Below, in pieces: positions 25,979 through 35,352 of a stretch of 64,000 nucleotides of DNA. The notes under the pieces are model-generated. The model saw only the letters and a list, made by a program, of their open reading frames with translations. It did no database searches and had not been told where the DNA came from. Position 1 is the first letter of the stretch; every line of letters starts with the position of its first letter. A program made the translations under genes and the position numbers. Source of the DNA: Archaeoglobus veneficus SNP6 (lineage in GTDB: Archaea; Halobacteriota; Archaeoglobi; Archaeoglobales; Archaeoglobaceae); assembly GCF_000194625.1 (NCBI RefSeq), contig NC_015320.1:248001-312000 (forward strand), read 5' to 3'.

Positions 25979-26881
25979 TCAGACGCCGAGAACGTCAAGA
26001 ACGAACTTGGCAAGCCTCTTTTCATCTTCTTTGTTTTTCATAAGGATGTTCGTTTTAACCACTTCGATATCTCGCTCCACTCTGTCACTCTCGTCAACGA
26101 CGAAGATGTCGAGGAAGTCTGAGTAACAATCTACAACTCCCGAAGGTGAAACCTCGTAGCCTTTGGCCCTCATGAGCTTCGCTGCAGGCCCGCTTACAGG
26201 TTTGCTGCCAATTATGGGTGAAACTGATAGTACTGTCTTCTTCCTCAGGAGCTCTCGGAGGCCTTTAACTGACAGAATTGGCATTATGCTGGTTATCGGG
26301 TTGCTGGGGCCAATTACAACGGCCTTGCTTCTCTTTATCGCTTTCTCCACGTCCTCTGTCATCCTCGCCTCCTCTATCCCTCTGAAAACCACGTCAACGA
26401 CTTCTGCTTCACCCCTTCGCTTCACCCAGAACTCCTGAAAGTGCATCTCGCCTTCAGGTGTCACGATATATGTTGCAACATCCTCCTCGCACATTGGCAG
26501 CACGTCATTTTTTATTCCATATCTTTTTGCAAGCTCCCTCGTCGCTGCTGTAAGCGTGTAGCCTCTTCTCAGCATCTCACTCCTTAAAATGTGAGTAGCC
26601 CTGTCTTTGTCACCTATCATCAGCATCTCATCAAATCCAAGCTTTTTCAGGGCTTCATGGGTTGTGAATGTGTCATTTTTTATTCCCCACCACTTTCCAT
26701 CATCTATGACGTCTGCAAGAGCGTAAATAACTGAATCTATATCTGGACAAACCTTGTTTCCGGAGACCCATACATCCTCCGCTGTATTAACGATGACAGC
26801 GAAGTCGCAGAGATCTTTCATCCCCCTTATCAGCTTTGGCGTTCCAGTTCCGCCTGAGAGAACGGATATCAACTTTCCCAC
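25979..26881 (-). CDS. cofD: 2-phospho-L-lactate transferase CofD (coenzyme F420 biosynthesis)
   Basis: A 300-residue CofD, which transfers the activated 2-phospholactate unit (LPPG, or the enolpyruvyl form) onto the deazaflavin Fo to give F420-0. The N-terminal nucleotide-binding loop [11 protein letters not shown] (about residues 7-17) and the conserved GPSNPITSI motif (about 197-205) are diagnostic. It is the last gene of a leftward operon and overlaps the upstream gene by 13 bp. F420 is the main hydride carrier in Archaeoglobales. Confidence 0.96.
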   Translation of the reverse strand: MGKLISVLSGGTGTPKLIRGMKDLCDFAVIVNTAEDVWVSGNKVCPDIDSVIYALADVIDDGKWWGIKNDTFTTHEALKKLGFDEMLMIGDKDRATHILRSEMLRRGYTLTAATRELAKRYGIKNDVLPMCEEDVATYIVTPEGEMHFQEFWVKRRGEAEVVDVVFRGIEEARMTEDVEKAIKRSKAVVIGPSNPITSIMPILSVKGLRELLRKKTVLSVSPIIGSKPVSGPAAKLMRAKGYEVSPSGVVDCYSDFLDIFVVDESDRVERDIEVVKTNILMKNKEDEKRLAKFVLDVLGV

Positions 26882-27813
26882 CTCCTGAACTCATCAGCAA
26901 GTCTGGCTTCCTCGAGAAAGCTGAGCGACACGATGTATTCGTCCTCCACTTCCCTCTTCGTTCCCACAATGAGGTACTTCTCGCCCTCTATCTCCTCAAC
27001 GACTCCTCTCGCCTCTATGACTTCTCCCCTGAAAACCTGCCCGACGTAGGTGTGCGTGAACGCGAGTACGGCCTTTACTCCATTTACTTCTCCTTCAATG
27101 GGGTAGTACGCAGGGTAATCGAAAACGAGGCTGTCATCCATGAGTTTCCCCCTCACAGTGGCCTTTCCGAGCTTTTTACCCCTCTTCTCTGAAAAACCCT
27201 TATAAATGTCGCAGTAGTCCCTCACGTAGAGCAAGTCGAAATATGTTGATGAGAGCATGGCTCTATGGTACTTTCTCCTTTCATGAGCAACGAAAATGTC
27301 GAAAGGTATTGGTACTTTCCTCTTTCTGTATATGAACTCCCACATGTCATCGTCAGGCTCTGAGAGTCTGCCTGAACTAATGCCTTTTTTCAGCATCTCT
27401 CTGGCTTCGAACCACCACCTGCCGTACATGACGAAGTCCACATCTGATTCACCGCTCTGCAGACCTATCAGCCTCGAGCCGGTAACGCCCATGGCGTGAA
27501 GAGGGATGCCTTTAAAGAACTCGACTATCCTGCGTACCTCCTCATCGCTTTCGATGACATCTCTTATTCTTTCTTCGGGCTTGTAGATCTCGTCTACGTC
27601 CTCGAGAGGAATAAGAAAAATTCCATCACGATAGTACTTCTTTGCAAGTGGATGCGCAGTAGCCTCGTCGTGTGTAAGTTTTCTGAACCCTTTTCTGCTC
27701 CCTCCAGGGACGTAGCGGAGAAAACATTTTACAGCGTCCTCGTTTCTGTATCCGACCACAGAAAAGTAAGCACTACTCACTCTTACGAAGTCTCTCAGCC
27801 TGATTGGCTTCAT
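26869..27813 (-). CDS. Predicted nucleotidyltransferase-fold protein (archaeal)
   Basis: A 314-residue protein whose middle part (about residues 108-135) shows the nucleotidyltransferase core: [23 protein letters not shown], with the Gly-Ser and Asp-x-Asp that bind metal and NTP. A third acidic residue may be in PFDIFV (about 172). The rest is not familiar. The family is archaeal and of unknown substrate. It overlaps cofD (13 bp) and the zinc-finger gene (4 bp), so it is part of the operon. Confidence 0.78.
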   Translation of the reverse strand: MKPIRLRDFVRVSSAYFSVVGYRNEDAVKCFLRYVPGGSRKGFRKLTHDEATAHPLAKKYYRDGIFLIPLEDVDEIYKPEERIRDVIESDEEVRRIVEFFKGIPLHAMGVTGSRLIGLQSGESDVDFVMYGRWWFEAREMLKKGISSGRLSEPDDDMWEFIYRKRKVPIPFDIFVAHERRKYHRAMLSSTYFDLLYVRDYCDIYKGFSEKRGKKLGKATVRGKLMDDSLVFDYPAYYPIEGEVNGVKAVLAFTHTYVGQVFRGEVIEARGVVEEIEGEKYLIVGTKREVEDEYIVSLSFLEEARLADEFRRWES

Positions 27814-28391
27814 CTTCTCCTTCCGAGCCTACCCTCGTACATCGCGTATATTCTCTTTATCTCCTTTGCCTTCGCTCTTTCTCCGGCTTTCTTCAGCAGC
27901 CTACCGTCTATAAGCTTCATTCTCGTTATTCTGAAATTTTTGCCGTCCACGTTCAGAACTTCTCCAATCCCAAACTCAGTCTCGCCAGAAACCGTCATTT
28001 TGTAAGGGGTGGTGACGGGCCCCTTGTGGAGGCTGATTCTGAGAATAACTTCTCCAACATCTCTCAACCAGACGGTCTGGATGTCTTTTGCCTCTCCTAT
28101 TTCGCTTCTCTTTCCATTTCCGAGTTCGAGTGACGTAACTTCTCCAATCTTGAAGCCTTCTTCCACCTCAACAACGAGTTCGTCGCCCTTCTCAACGATG
28201 TCGCTCTCCTTAAGCGTGATAGATCCAACTTCTGATTCAGCACCGCTACTTATGATCGCCTTAACCCTCAACATTTTTTCGGGAAGGTGCTGCGCAACCG
28301 TACCGCATTCCCTGCAGCGGTAAAGGTACTTCTCGGCTCTGACAACCTCGTGTTCGGTTTCCTCTTTGCACGTGTCGCAGTAAAGGTACAT
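27810..28391 (-). CDS. HVO_0476-type archaeal zinc-finger protein
   Basis: A 193-residue protein with an N-terminal CxxC...CxxC zinc ribbon (Cys at about 5, 8, 25, 28) followed by beta-rich segments and a basic C-terminus ([17 protein letters not shown]). It belongs to a conserved archaeal family without an established role, probably nucleic-acid related. It is in the recJ-like to cofD operon, between pcc1 and the nucleotidyltransferase gene. Confidence 0.82.
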   Translation of the reverse strand: MYLYCDTCKEETEHEVVRAEKYLYRCRECGTVAQHLPEKMLRVKAIISSGAESEVGSITLKESDIVEKGDELVVEVEEGFKIGEVTSLELGNGKRSEIGEAKDIQTVWLRDVGEVILRISLHKGPVTTPYKMTVSGETEFGIGEVLNVDGKNFRITRMKLIDGRLLKKAGERAKAKEIKRIYAMYEGRLGRRR

Positions 28392-28415
28392 AAGGCAAGC
28401 TCTATGTCAGCCTAA

Positions 28416-28643
28416 TTAAACCTTTGCCGCATCTATGGCAGTCATCCCTGATTTGATAGTTTTGAAGTAATCATCGCAGGCGTTAATCAGGCTCTCGATT
28501 TTCTGCGTTTCAATCTCGACGACAAGCTCTTCCCCACTCGCGTAGCTTTTGCACCATTCAGGGTCGTCGGGTTTAAGCGATTCAGCAAGAATTCTCGCTT
28601 CTTCTTCGCCTACTCTGAACCTGAGCCAAGCATGGCACAGCAA
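28416..28643 (-). CDS. pcc1: KEOPS complex subunit Pcc1
   Basis: A 75-residue protein matching Pcc1, the small dimerising subunit of KEOPS, which with Kae1 makes the t6A modification at position 37 of ANN-decoding tRNAs. The pattern 'ARILAESLKPDDPEW...LVVEIETQKIESLINACDDYFKTI' is typical. Its start overlaps the end of the RecJ-like gene by 34 bp, a usual archaeal neighbourhood. Confidence 0.88.
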   Translation of the reverse strand: MLCHAWLRFRVGEEEARILAESLKPDDPEWCKSYASGEELVVEIETQKIESLINACDDYFKTIKSGMTAIDAAKV

Positions 28644-29914
28644 AGCTCGTCAACCTCCTTCACGAATTCTTCAGCCTTATCCGGCGGTATGTTCGCCCCT
28701 GCTGCAACTCTGTGGCCACCGCCTCTTCCACCAACCCTTTCAGCAGCGATGCGCATCACCTCTCCCAAATCCACGTTGATGCGTGGGTTCGATCTGGCGG
28801 AGACCTTTGCCGTTGAGTTTTTGACGTTGACCGCAACAAAGGGCCTGTCGGAGAGAAGATAGCGGGAGATTATGGTGGCTATTGGAGCTGTTGTGGCAGC
28901 ATTATCCATCAGGAGGTACCTTATGCACTTCCCCTCCTGCACTTCTTCCCTCCTCTTCTGCAGTTCTTCGAGGAGCTCGATCTGAAACTCGCGCCAGATA
29001 TCTACACCCTTCTGCAGATAGTTCTCATCGTGCATGCATATGGCAAAGCCAATGCTGCATGCTGAGGCTCTTCCACACGCGTTGATGACGTCTGTAAACA
29101 TCACCGCATTGCTTATCAGCTCTTTTTTCAACACGAATCTCTCGCCCACGATCTCCTCGATGACACCGTCGTAAGCCCCTTGCTTCAGTAGCCTGAGAAT
29201 TATTGCATTGGACAGCCTCCTCAGTTCATCACCGCTCAGCTCATCAATTTCAGCGTCGCCATCTATGCCTACTCTTCTCAGAAACTCATCAAGTTCACCC
29301 TCTTTGCCGTAGAAGTCGAGAAACGGCTCGGTGGATAGCATAAGCACTTCCCTAACCTTTCCGGAGTACATGTTGAGACCCTTAACGATCTCTATGTGAC
29401 CACTCTCCACTCCGTCCCTCATCACCTTTGCGTTGCCTGCAACGATCTTCTGCTTGTCTCCGAGGATTCCGAGGAGGGCGATTGCGGATAAGTCTGCGTT
29501 GTCTCCAAGGCAGCTCGCAACGACGTAGGCTGTACCGCTTGCGGAGAGCTCAAAAGTCCCGTCCAGTCCAGCAAGATGAGGATTAACGTGAACGAGGCTT
29601 CTTTTTGGCTCTATTCTGCCGGTGGGAAAGTGATGGTCAACAATAACCACGTTCGCATCTATTTCTGAAACAATATCTGGATACCCGCTGCCCATGTCTG
29701 CAAGGATTATCAGATCCGCGTCGCAATCCACACCCTGATTGAGTCCCTTCAGAAAGGTTACCTGAAAGGGCTTGTCGAGTCTGTGGAGAGCAGAGGCGAG
29801 GACGGCAGCGGCCGATATCCCGTCTGCATCATAGTGTGTGTAAATGTGAATGAATTCCGACTCCTTTATGAGTTCCACAGCCTTCAGCGCCTCTATTCTG
29901 AGTATGTCGAGCAT
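28610..29914 (-). CDS. RecJ-like DHH-family phosphoesterase (archaeal GAN/RecJ type)
   Basis: A 434-residue DHH/DHHA1 protein, a nuclease family in archaea that includes GINS-associated RecJ homologues. Metal motifs are THYDADGISAA (about residues 26-36), ADMGSGY (about 72-78) and the DHH box VIVDHHFPTG (about 92-101). The C-terminal DHHA1 part has GGRGGGHRVAAGANIP (about 393-408). It probably removes RNA or single-stranded DNA in replication or repair. It is the first gene of the operon with pcc1 and cofD. Confidence 0.88.
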   Translation of the reverse strand: MLDILRIEALKAVELIKESEFIHIYTHYDADGISAAAVLASALHRLDKPFQVTFLKGLNQGVDCDADLIILADMGSGYPDIVSEIDANVVIVDHHFPTGRIEPKRSLVHVNPHLAGLDGTFELSASGTAYVVASCLGDNADLSAIALLGILGDKQKIVAGNAKVMRDGVESGHIEIVKGLNMYSGKVREVLMLSTEPFLDFYGKEGELDEFLRRVGIDGDAEIDELSGDELRRLSNAIILRLLKQGAYDGVIEEIVGERFVLKKELISNAVMFTDVINACGRASACSIGFAICMHDENYLQKGVDIWREFQIELLEELQKRREEVQEGKCIRYLLMDNAATTAPIATIISRYLLSDRPFVAVNVKNSTAKVSARSNPRINVDLGEVMRIAAERVGGRGGGHRVAAGANIPPDKAEEFVKEVDELCCAMLGSGSE

Positions 29915-29968
29915 AAAGCAAAGCCTGACTGTCCGAATTTAACCTTTCTGGCAGTCTGCCAACTCCTC

Positions 29969-31063
29969 TTAACTCTGCTCCTCCACCTCTTCAGGCGGCG
30001 TGAGCTGGAGGTTCTCGATTATTCTCTCCACATTCACGTAATTCTCCAGCAGTTCCTTTATCTTCTTTATCTTCGCCTCTCCTCTTATTCTTGCCTTTCC
30101 CATCAGCTCTTCGAGCTTTGCAACGGCTCTCAGCGTGTCCTCTTCCACGAGAAGCACAGGAATACCGTTCTCCTCGGCCCTTCTGATAACTATCTCTGCC
30201 GGTTCGATGTTGCCGGTCAGCAACATACACCTTATGCTCGGCATCTCGAGGGCTACGATCTGCAGGTCTGCCCTATCTCCGCCCGTTACGAGGACGGCGT
30301 TTTTGGCCTCCTTGAAGTGCTCAACGGCAGCTTGAGCGGACATGGCACCTATTATTATCTCTTCCACTATTGCATCTCTCTTCGGCTTCACAAGGAACTC
30401 CGCGTTTAGAGCTTCTCCCATCTCGCTTACGAACAGGCCTCCGAGCATGGAGTCGCGCGGAATTATTCCAAGTAGTTCCATTCCATTTTCAGAAAGAACT
30501 CTCCCGGCAACGCTCTGGATGTATGCCCTCTTGTAGCCGCCAAGCTGGTTGAAAACGACCATTCTCAGCTTCTCTCCGAAGAGGACTTTTGCTGCGAGGA
30601 GCTTATCGAGAGCAAAATCTGAGCTATATTTCGCAACCATGAGGACAGAGGGGTCAAGCATCTCCGCAACGCTCAGGTCGCACAGCCCGACGGACTTTCC
30701 TGTCTGGTAATCGATGGAACCCTCGATGAGTACGACATCCTTCCCCTCGGCAACCCTGCTGTATGCGTCCATTATTTTCCTCTTAAGGCTTAAAACGTCA
30801 GCCGTGCTTACGAACTCAATGTAGGGCATGTCGAGGATGATCGGGCAGATGTCATCCATGTCGTCTCCAGTGTTGAGAACTTCTGCCGTACTGTATGCAT
30901 CCTCGTCAATGATCCTGTCGTTAATGTAGGCAGTCCTCGCGCCGAAGGGCTTGAAGTAACCGACACTGTAGCCCCTTTTCTTCAGAATAATTCCGAGAGC
31001 CATAATTATTCCGCTCTTTCCTGAGTACCCCTCGATGGATGAAACCAGCAGAGCCTTTGCCAT
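29969..31063 (-). CDS. BioD-like/DRTGG-domain protein (phosphotransacetylase N-terminal-like)
   Basis: A 364-residue protein. The N-terminal P-loop domain (SSIEGYSGKSG, about residues 8-18; ALGIILKKRGYSVGYFKPFG) is like dethiobiotin synthetase and the N-terminal part of long phosphotransacetylases. The DRTGG domain follows (about 215-320). The catalytic phosphotransacetylase domain itself is absent, so this is not expected to be a Pta enzyme; it may be an allosteric or nucleotide-sensing protein. It is divergent from nrdD. Confidence 0.82.
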   Translation of the reverse strand: MAKALLVSSIEGYSGKSGIIMALGIILKKRGYSVGYFKPFGARTAYINDRIIDEDAYSTAEVLNTGDDMDDICPIILDMPYIEFVSTADVLSLKRKIMDAYSRVAEGKDVVLIEGSIDYQTGKSVGLCDLSVAEMLDPSVLMVAKYSSDFALDKLLAAKVLFGEKLRMVVFNQLGGYKRAYIQSVAGRVLSENGMELLGIIPRDSMLGGLFVSEMGEALNAEFLVKPKRDAIVEEIIIGAMSAQAAVEHFKEAKNAVLVTGGDRADLQIVALEMPSIRCMLLTGNIEPAEIVIRRAEENGIPVLLVEEDTLRAVAKLEELMGKARIRGEAKIKKIKELLENYVNVERIIENLQLTPPEEVEEQS

Positions 31064-31175
31064 GCTTTCACAAGGCTTTCGTAATTATTAATCTTTCCGG
31101 TATGTTTATCATGTCAACATATCTTTCCACTGTATCAAGTGAAATTGTTAAGCTTATCTTTACCAACTCGGAGCC

Positions 31176-33278
31176 ATGCAGGAAAAGAGAACAATTCTGG
31201 AACAGAAAGAAGGACAGAACATTCAGGTAAGAACGTCACGAAATACTCTCGAGCCCTTTGATAGAAGCAGAATAGTCGAATCCCTCGTTAGAGAAGCAGG
31301 AGTCGAATCCCTCGTTAGAGAAGCAGGTGTAAGTAGGCAGATAGCTGAAGAGATAGCCGTTGAAGTTGAGAACGGCATTAGGGCTTTAGGCCTTGAATTC
31401 GTTTCCGCCCCGCTTATAAGGGAAATCGTTAACGTTAAGCTTCTTGAGAGGGGGCTTGAAGCGGAAAGAGCGAGCTACACGCGCCTCGGTTTGCCAGTTT
31501 ACGATGCGACGCTTTTAATCGAGAAGGGTAGCAGGGAAAATGCGAACTTGCAGCACAATCCAGAAACGATACACAAGCTTGTGGCCGATGGGGTAATGAA
31601 GGAGTACGCCCTGCTGAGAATACTGCCTTTGAAGCTTGCAGACTCACATATGAGGGGCGAGATACACATACACGACCTCGAGTACTTCGCTACTCGCCCC
31701 TACTGCTTCCAGCACGATTTGCGGTGGTTTTTGAAGAACGGGCTGAAGGTTGATGGAACAGGAGAAAATACTGCCGTTGCAGGACCAGCTAAAAACGCCG
31801 AAGTAGCAATTCTCCACGCTGCAAAGGCTCTTGCAGCGGCTCAGACAAACTTCGCAGGTGGGCAAGGCCTCGACTTCTTCAACGTGTGGCTTGCACCGTA
31901 CATGGCCGGAAAATCCTACAGGGAGGTAAAGCAGCTCGCCCAGATGTTCATCTACGAGATGAGCCAGATGTACGTTGCGAGAGGTGGCCAAACTGTTTTC
32001 AGCGACATAGACATCGAATACGGCGTTCCGAGTATAGTTGCAGACTTGCCGGCAGTTCTGCCGGGTGGTGTTCAGAGGGAATCCGTCACATATGGCGATT
32101 TTGAGGAGGAGGCTATTGCGTTTGCAAAGGCTTTGACGGAGGTGTATCTCGAGGGAGATTACGTTGGAAAACCGTTCTTCTTCCCCAAGCCAAACTACAA
32201 GCTTAGAAAAGAGAACTTCAGAAAGGAGGGCTTCGACGAGTTCATGATTCTCGTCCACAAATGCGTTGCCAAGTACGGCACGCCATACTTCCTGAACCTG
32301 CTTGCTGGCTACCTGCCCGATAACGTCTTCGCTCAGTGCTGCAGGCTCGTTTTGTCGCCTGACGCCAACGACTGGGAGGACTTTGCAAAGGGCTGCATGA
32401 GAACCGGCAGCCTGCAGGTTGTAACGATAAACCTGCCACGCATAGCGTATGAATCGAAGGACGATGACGAGCTGTTCGAGCTTATCGAGGAACGCATGCG
32501 GCTTGCAAGGGAAGTTATCGAGATCAAGGCAGAGATAATAAAGAAGCGCATGGAGCAGAATGCTCTGCCATTCTTAACCCAGGACGTTGACGGAGAGCCA
32601 TATTACCGCGTTGATAAGGTTGTTCGATCGATCGGGTTTGTCGGCCTGAACGAGATGCTCAAAGCGTATATGGGGGAGGAACTCCACGAGCCGTCAGCCT
32701 GGCGCTTCGGCCTCGAGATTATAAAGCACATGATGGACATCGCAACAGAATGGAGCAAGGAGACAGGGTTGCGATGGGTTATAACGCAAACTCCGGCTGA
32801 ATCCACAGCACACCGCTTCGCCAAGCTCGATTTGATGCAGTTTGGGGATAAGGCTGTTGTTCAGGGCGACGCTGAGAGGGGGAGCGTTTACTACACAAAC
32901 TCCTCCCATTGCAGGGTGAGTGCGAACATCCCGCTGTTCGAGAGGCTCAGGATAGAGGGCTCTTTCCACCCACTCTGCAACGGCGGAATGATGGCCCACG
33001 TCTGGATGGGCGAAAGTTCTCCAAACGCCGAGCTGATGTGGGAGCTGACGAAGAAAATCGCAACAAAGACTCTGATCGGCTACTGGGCCTATACGAAGGA
33101 CATGACGTACTGCAGGAGGTGCAAGAAGGTAACGGGTGGCATAAAGTCTGCGTGCCCGTTTTGCAGCAGTACAGACGTTGAATGCTATTCCAGAATTACG
33201 GGCTACTACCAGCGAGTCAGCGGATGGAATGAGGGCAAGCAGAGGGAGCTGTTAGACAGGAGAAGGGTCAGCATCTGA
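31176..33278 (+). CDS. nrdD: Anaerobic (class III) ribonucleoside-triphosphate reductase NrdD
   Basis: A 700-residue glycyl-radical enzyme making deoxyribonucleotides without oxygen. The N-terminal ATP-cone allosteric domain (about residues 10-105) contains a perfect 27-bp tandem duplication. The catalytic core follows. The C-terminus has the zinc site CRRC...CPFC (about 647-669) and the glycyl-radical segment SRITGYYQ (about 676-683, Gly). The downstream redoxin and activase belong to the same system. The start at 31176 is the first Met; a Met is not available closer to the ATP-cone. Confidence 0.95.
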   Translation: MQEKRTILEQKEGQNIQVRTSRNTLEPFDRSRIVESLVREAGVESLVREAGVSRQIAEEIAVEVENGIRALGLEFVSAPLIREIVNVKLLERGLEAERASYTRLGLPVYDATLLIEKGSRENANLQHNPETIHKLVADGVMKEYALLRILPLKLADSHMRGEIHIHDLEYFATRPYCFQHDLRWFLKNGLKVDGTGENTAVAGPAKNAEVAILHAAKALAAAQTNFAGGQGLDFFNVWLAPYMAGKSYREVKQLAQMFIYEMSQMYVARGGQTVFSDIDIEYGVPSIVADLPAVLPGGVQRESVTYGDFEEEAIAFAKALTEVYLEGDYVGKPFFFPKPNYKLRKENFRKEGFDEFMILVHKCVAKYGTPYFLNLLAGYLPDNVFAQCCRLVLSPDANDWEDFAKGCMRTGSLQVVTINLPRIAYESKDDDELFELIEERMRLAREVIEIKAEIIKKRMEQNALPFLTQDVDGEPYYRVDKVVRSIGFVGLNEMLKAYMGEELHEPSAWRFGLEIIKHMMDIATEWSKETGLRWVITQTPAESTAHRFAKLDLMQFGDKAVVQGDAERGSVYYTNSSHCRVSANIPLFERLRIEGSFHPLCNGGMMAHVWMGESSPNAELMWELTKKIATKTLIGYWAYTKDMTYCRRCKKVTGGIKSACPFCSSTDVECYSRITGYYQRVSGWNEGKQRELLDRRRVSI
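31274..31327 (+). repeat. In-frame 27-bp tandem duplication inside the NrdD ATP-cone
   Basis: Two identical 27-bp units, 31274-31300 and 31301-31327, encode Val-Glu-Ser-Leu-Val-Arg-Glu-Ala-Gly twice. No base differs between the units, so the duplication is recent. Confidence 0.92.
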
Positions 33279-33295
33279 AGAGGAGGGCGATAGCT

Positions 33296-33583
33296 ATGTG
33301 CGAGTCCTTCTTCCAGTCCCTTATAAGGCCAAAGATAGTCGTCTTCACAATGAAAAAGTGTCCGAAGTGTCCTGCAGCAAAAAAGCTCGCAAGCGAGATT
33401 GCAGCGGAATTCGGGCTTGAAGTGGAGGAAATAGACGTGGAGATAGACATGATAACTGCCCTGCAGTACGGCGTTGCTTCCACACCATCTATTGCTGTCG
33501 GCGATGAAATCATCGCGAGAGGGGAGCTTCCAACGAGGAACGAGTTAAGAAATGCCGTCAAAAGGGTGCTGGAATGCTCATAG
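33296..33583 (+). CDS. Glutaredoxin/thioredoxin-like redoxin (NrdH-type partner of NrdD)
   Basis: A 95-residue redoxin with active site CPKC (about residues 22-25) and a cis-Pro in ASTPSIAV (about 61-68). Located 17 bp after nrdD and overlapping nrdG by 10 bp, it very probably supplies electrons to the reductase, as in class III enzymes that use a redoxin instead of formate. The protein has an additional Cys at residue 2 and one at residue 94. It could also serve other disulfide reductions. Confidence 0.88.
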   Translation: MCESFFQSLIRPKIVVFTMKKCPKCPAAKKLASEIAAEFGLEVEEIDVEIDMITALQYGVASTPSIAVGDEIIARGELPTRNELRNAVKRVLECS

Positions 33584-34272
33584 GCGGAATCCTCGACCTT
33601 TCAACCATAGACTTTCCCGGAAAGCTTTGCAGCGTCATCTTTCTTTCCGGCTGCCCGTTCAGATGCCCCTTCTGCCACAACCACGAACTGCTCGCAGGGG
33701 GTACAAAAACTGACGTCAGCGGGCTAATTGGCAAGATATCCGAGAACTACCTCATCGATGGAGTTTGCATCACCGGCGGAGAACCGCTCATGCAGAATAT
33801 CGAGGATCTGTGCAAAAAACTGAAGGACGCAGGTTTTGCTGTCAAGATAGACACGAACGGATACTATACCGAAGAGCTCGGTAAGATTCTCGATTATGTC
33901 GATTACGTTGCTATAGACCTGAAAACAACTTTCGAGAAGTATGACAGCCTCGTTAAATGCAAGGGGGCTGCTGAAAGAGTCAGAAAAAGCGTAGAGCTAC
34001 TTGCGTCTTCGGGAATCGAGTTCGAAGCACGCACTACTGTAGTGCCAACACTCGTTGAAGAAAGGGAGATCCTCGAAATTGCGAAGTTCCTTGGCTCTAT
34101 TGGGGTTAAGAAATATGTCCTGCAGCAGTTCAGAAACGAGAACACACTGGATGAAAGACTGAAGAACGTTAAGCCGTTCAGTAGAGAGCGCATGATAGTG
34201 ATTGCTGAGAGTGTGAAAGATTTCGTTGGGGGTGTGAGAGTCAGATGTGAGAACGGGGAGGTTGAGGTATGA
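33574..34272 (+). CDS. nrdG: Radical-SAM activase NrdG for the anaerobic ribonucleotide reductase
   Basis: A 232-residue radical SAM protein. The cluster motif CPFRCPFCHN (Cys-x3-Cys-x2-Cys, about residues 27-36) binds the 4Fe-4S cluster, and the GGEPLMQ motif (about 70-76) binds SAM. It makes the glycyl radical in NrdD. It is the third gene of the operon and overlaps the downstream broken gene by 4 bp (ATGA). Confidence 0.93.
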   Translation: MLIGGILDLSTIDFPGKLCSVIFLSGCPFRCPFCHNHELLAGGTKTDVSGLIGKISENYLIDGVCITGGEPLMQNIEDLCKKLKDAGFAVKIDTNGYYTEELGKILDYVDYVAIDLKTTFEKYDSLVKCKGAAERVRKSVELLASSGIEFEARTTVVPTLVEEREILEIAKFLGSIGVKKYVLQQFRNENTLDERLKNVKPFSRERMIVIAESVKDFVGGVRVRCENGEVEV

Positions 34273-35286
34273 ATCTTGATTTAGATTATCTTGGCGATGA
34301 ACTCGAAAAACTTGGGGCTGAACTGCCGAAGAAGGAAGTGAGGACGGAGGAGGCACCGGCTGATGGCATTCTGCCCGATGGATTCTATATCACAACTCAC
34401 CACCCGACGTACGTTTATCTTAATGGGGGAGTGGAAGGAAGTCAGAAACATCGAGATGGATTGTGTTATAGTCATTGAGAATGGCATACCGGTTTGTAGA
34501 AGACAGGGACTCGTAAAGAATGGTGAGAAGGTCGTCGTCGGGCTTGATGGCATACGAGTTGAAGCTCCGCAGAGACTTCGGGAGAGCAAAGACATCTTCG
34601 CTTTCATGACCTCTGATGTCAGTGCGGAGAAACCCGTAAACTCTCTCGTTAGAAAGCTTGCAGAAGAGATGAAGAGAATAAAAGATAGCCTGCCGTCGCT
34701 CATACTGGAGCGGATGAAGCTCTTGCAGAGCTGATAAGGATGGGTTACAGCACGCGCTGTTCACGGGCAACGATTTGCGGTAATGGATATATAGAAACAG
34801 TTGTTTGGTACAACACTCGGAATGGACAAGGAGGCTGGCAGGGTTTACAAAGGTGGTTTCAGAAACATCTGGTTGCAATCAGTGAGATAAGGAAGGCCGG
34901 AAGTATAGCAAAAGCTGTCGAAATGGGTGTTCTTAACTCGGGAGTAATATACGAATGCATCCGCAACAATGTACCTTTCGTAATCGGCGGCTCGCTTCGC
35001 GATGACGGGCCACTGCCTGATACAATAACCGATGATGGTTGCTCAGGACGAGATGAGAAAATGGAAGGTGGACATGTGCATATTATGGGCATCGATGCTC
35101 CATGGTATCGCTACTGGAAACATGCTGCCTTCAACAGTCAAGACGGTAATCGTGGACATGAATCCCTACGTCGTTACGCGACTTCTGGACAGAGGTACGA
35201 CGCACGCGATGGGAATCGTCAGCGATCCGGACGTTGTGTTGCCCATGCTGCTGAACGAACTCAAAAATCAGGAGCAGAGCAAATAA
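34269..35286 (+). pseudogene. Broken TIGR00300-type gene (ornithine cyclodeaminase/LOR-SDH-like family), multiple frameshifts
   Basis: Pieces of one protein family appear in order in all three frames: an N-terminal part with PDGFYITTHHPTYVYLNG, then GEWKEVRNIEMDC, then GADEALAELIRMG, HALFTGNDL, GTTLGMDKEAGRVYKGGF, KHLVAISEIRKAGS, NVPFVIGGSLRDDGPLPD and VKTVIVDMNPYVV to a TAA at 35284. At least six single-base indels are needed to join them; the first is an extra G in the G5 run at 34425-34429. A segment of about 20 codons seems lost near 34713. It once followed nrdG with an ATGA overlap. The family includes an archaeal ornithine cyclodeaminase. It can no longer make that enzyme. Confidence 0.82.
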
Positions 35287-35352
35287 ATAATGGGTTCAAA
35301 ATTTTTCTAATCCACACCGAAAGTATAAAACAACGAAAGGAGATGTGGAACT

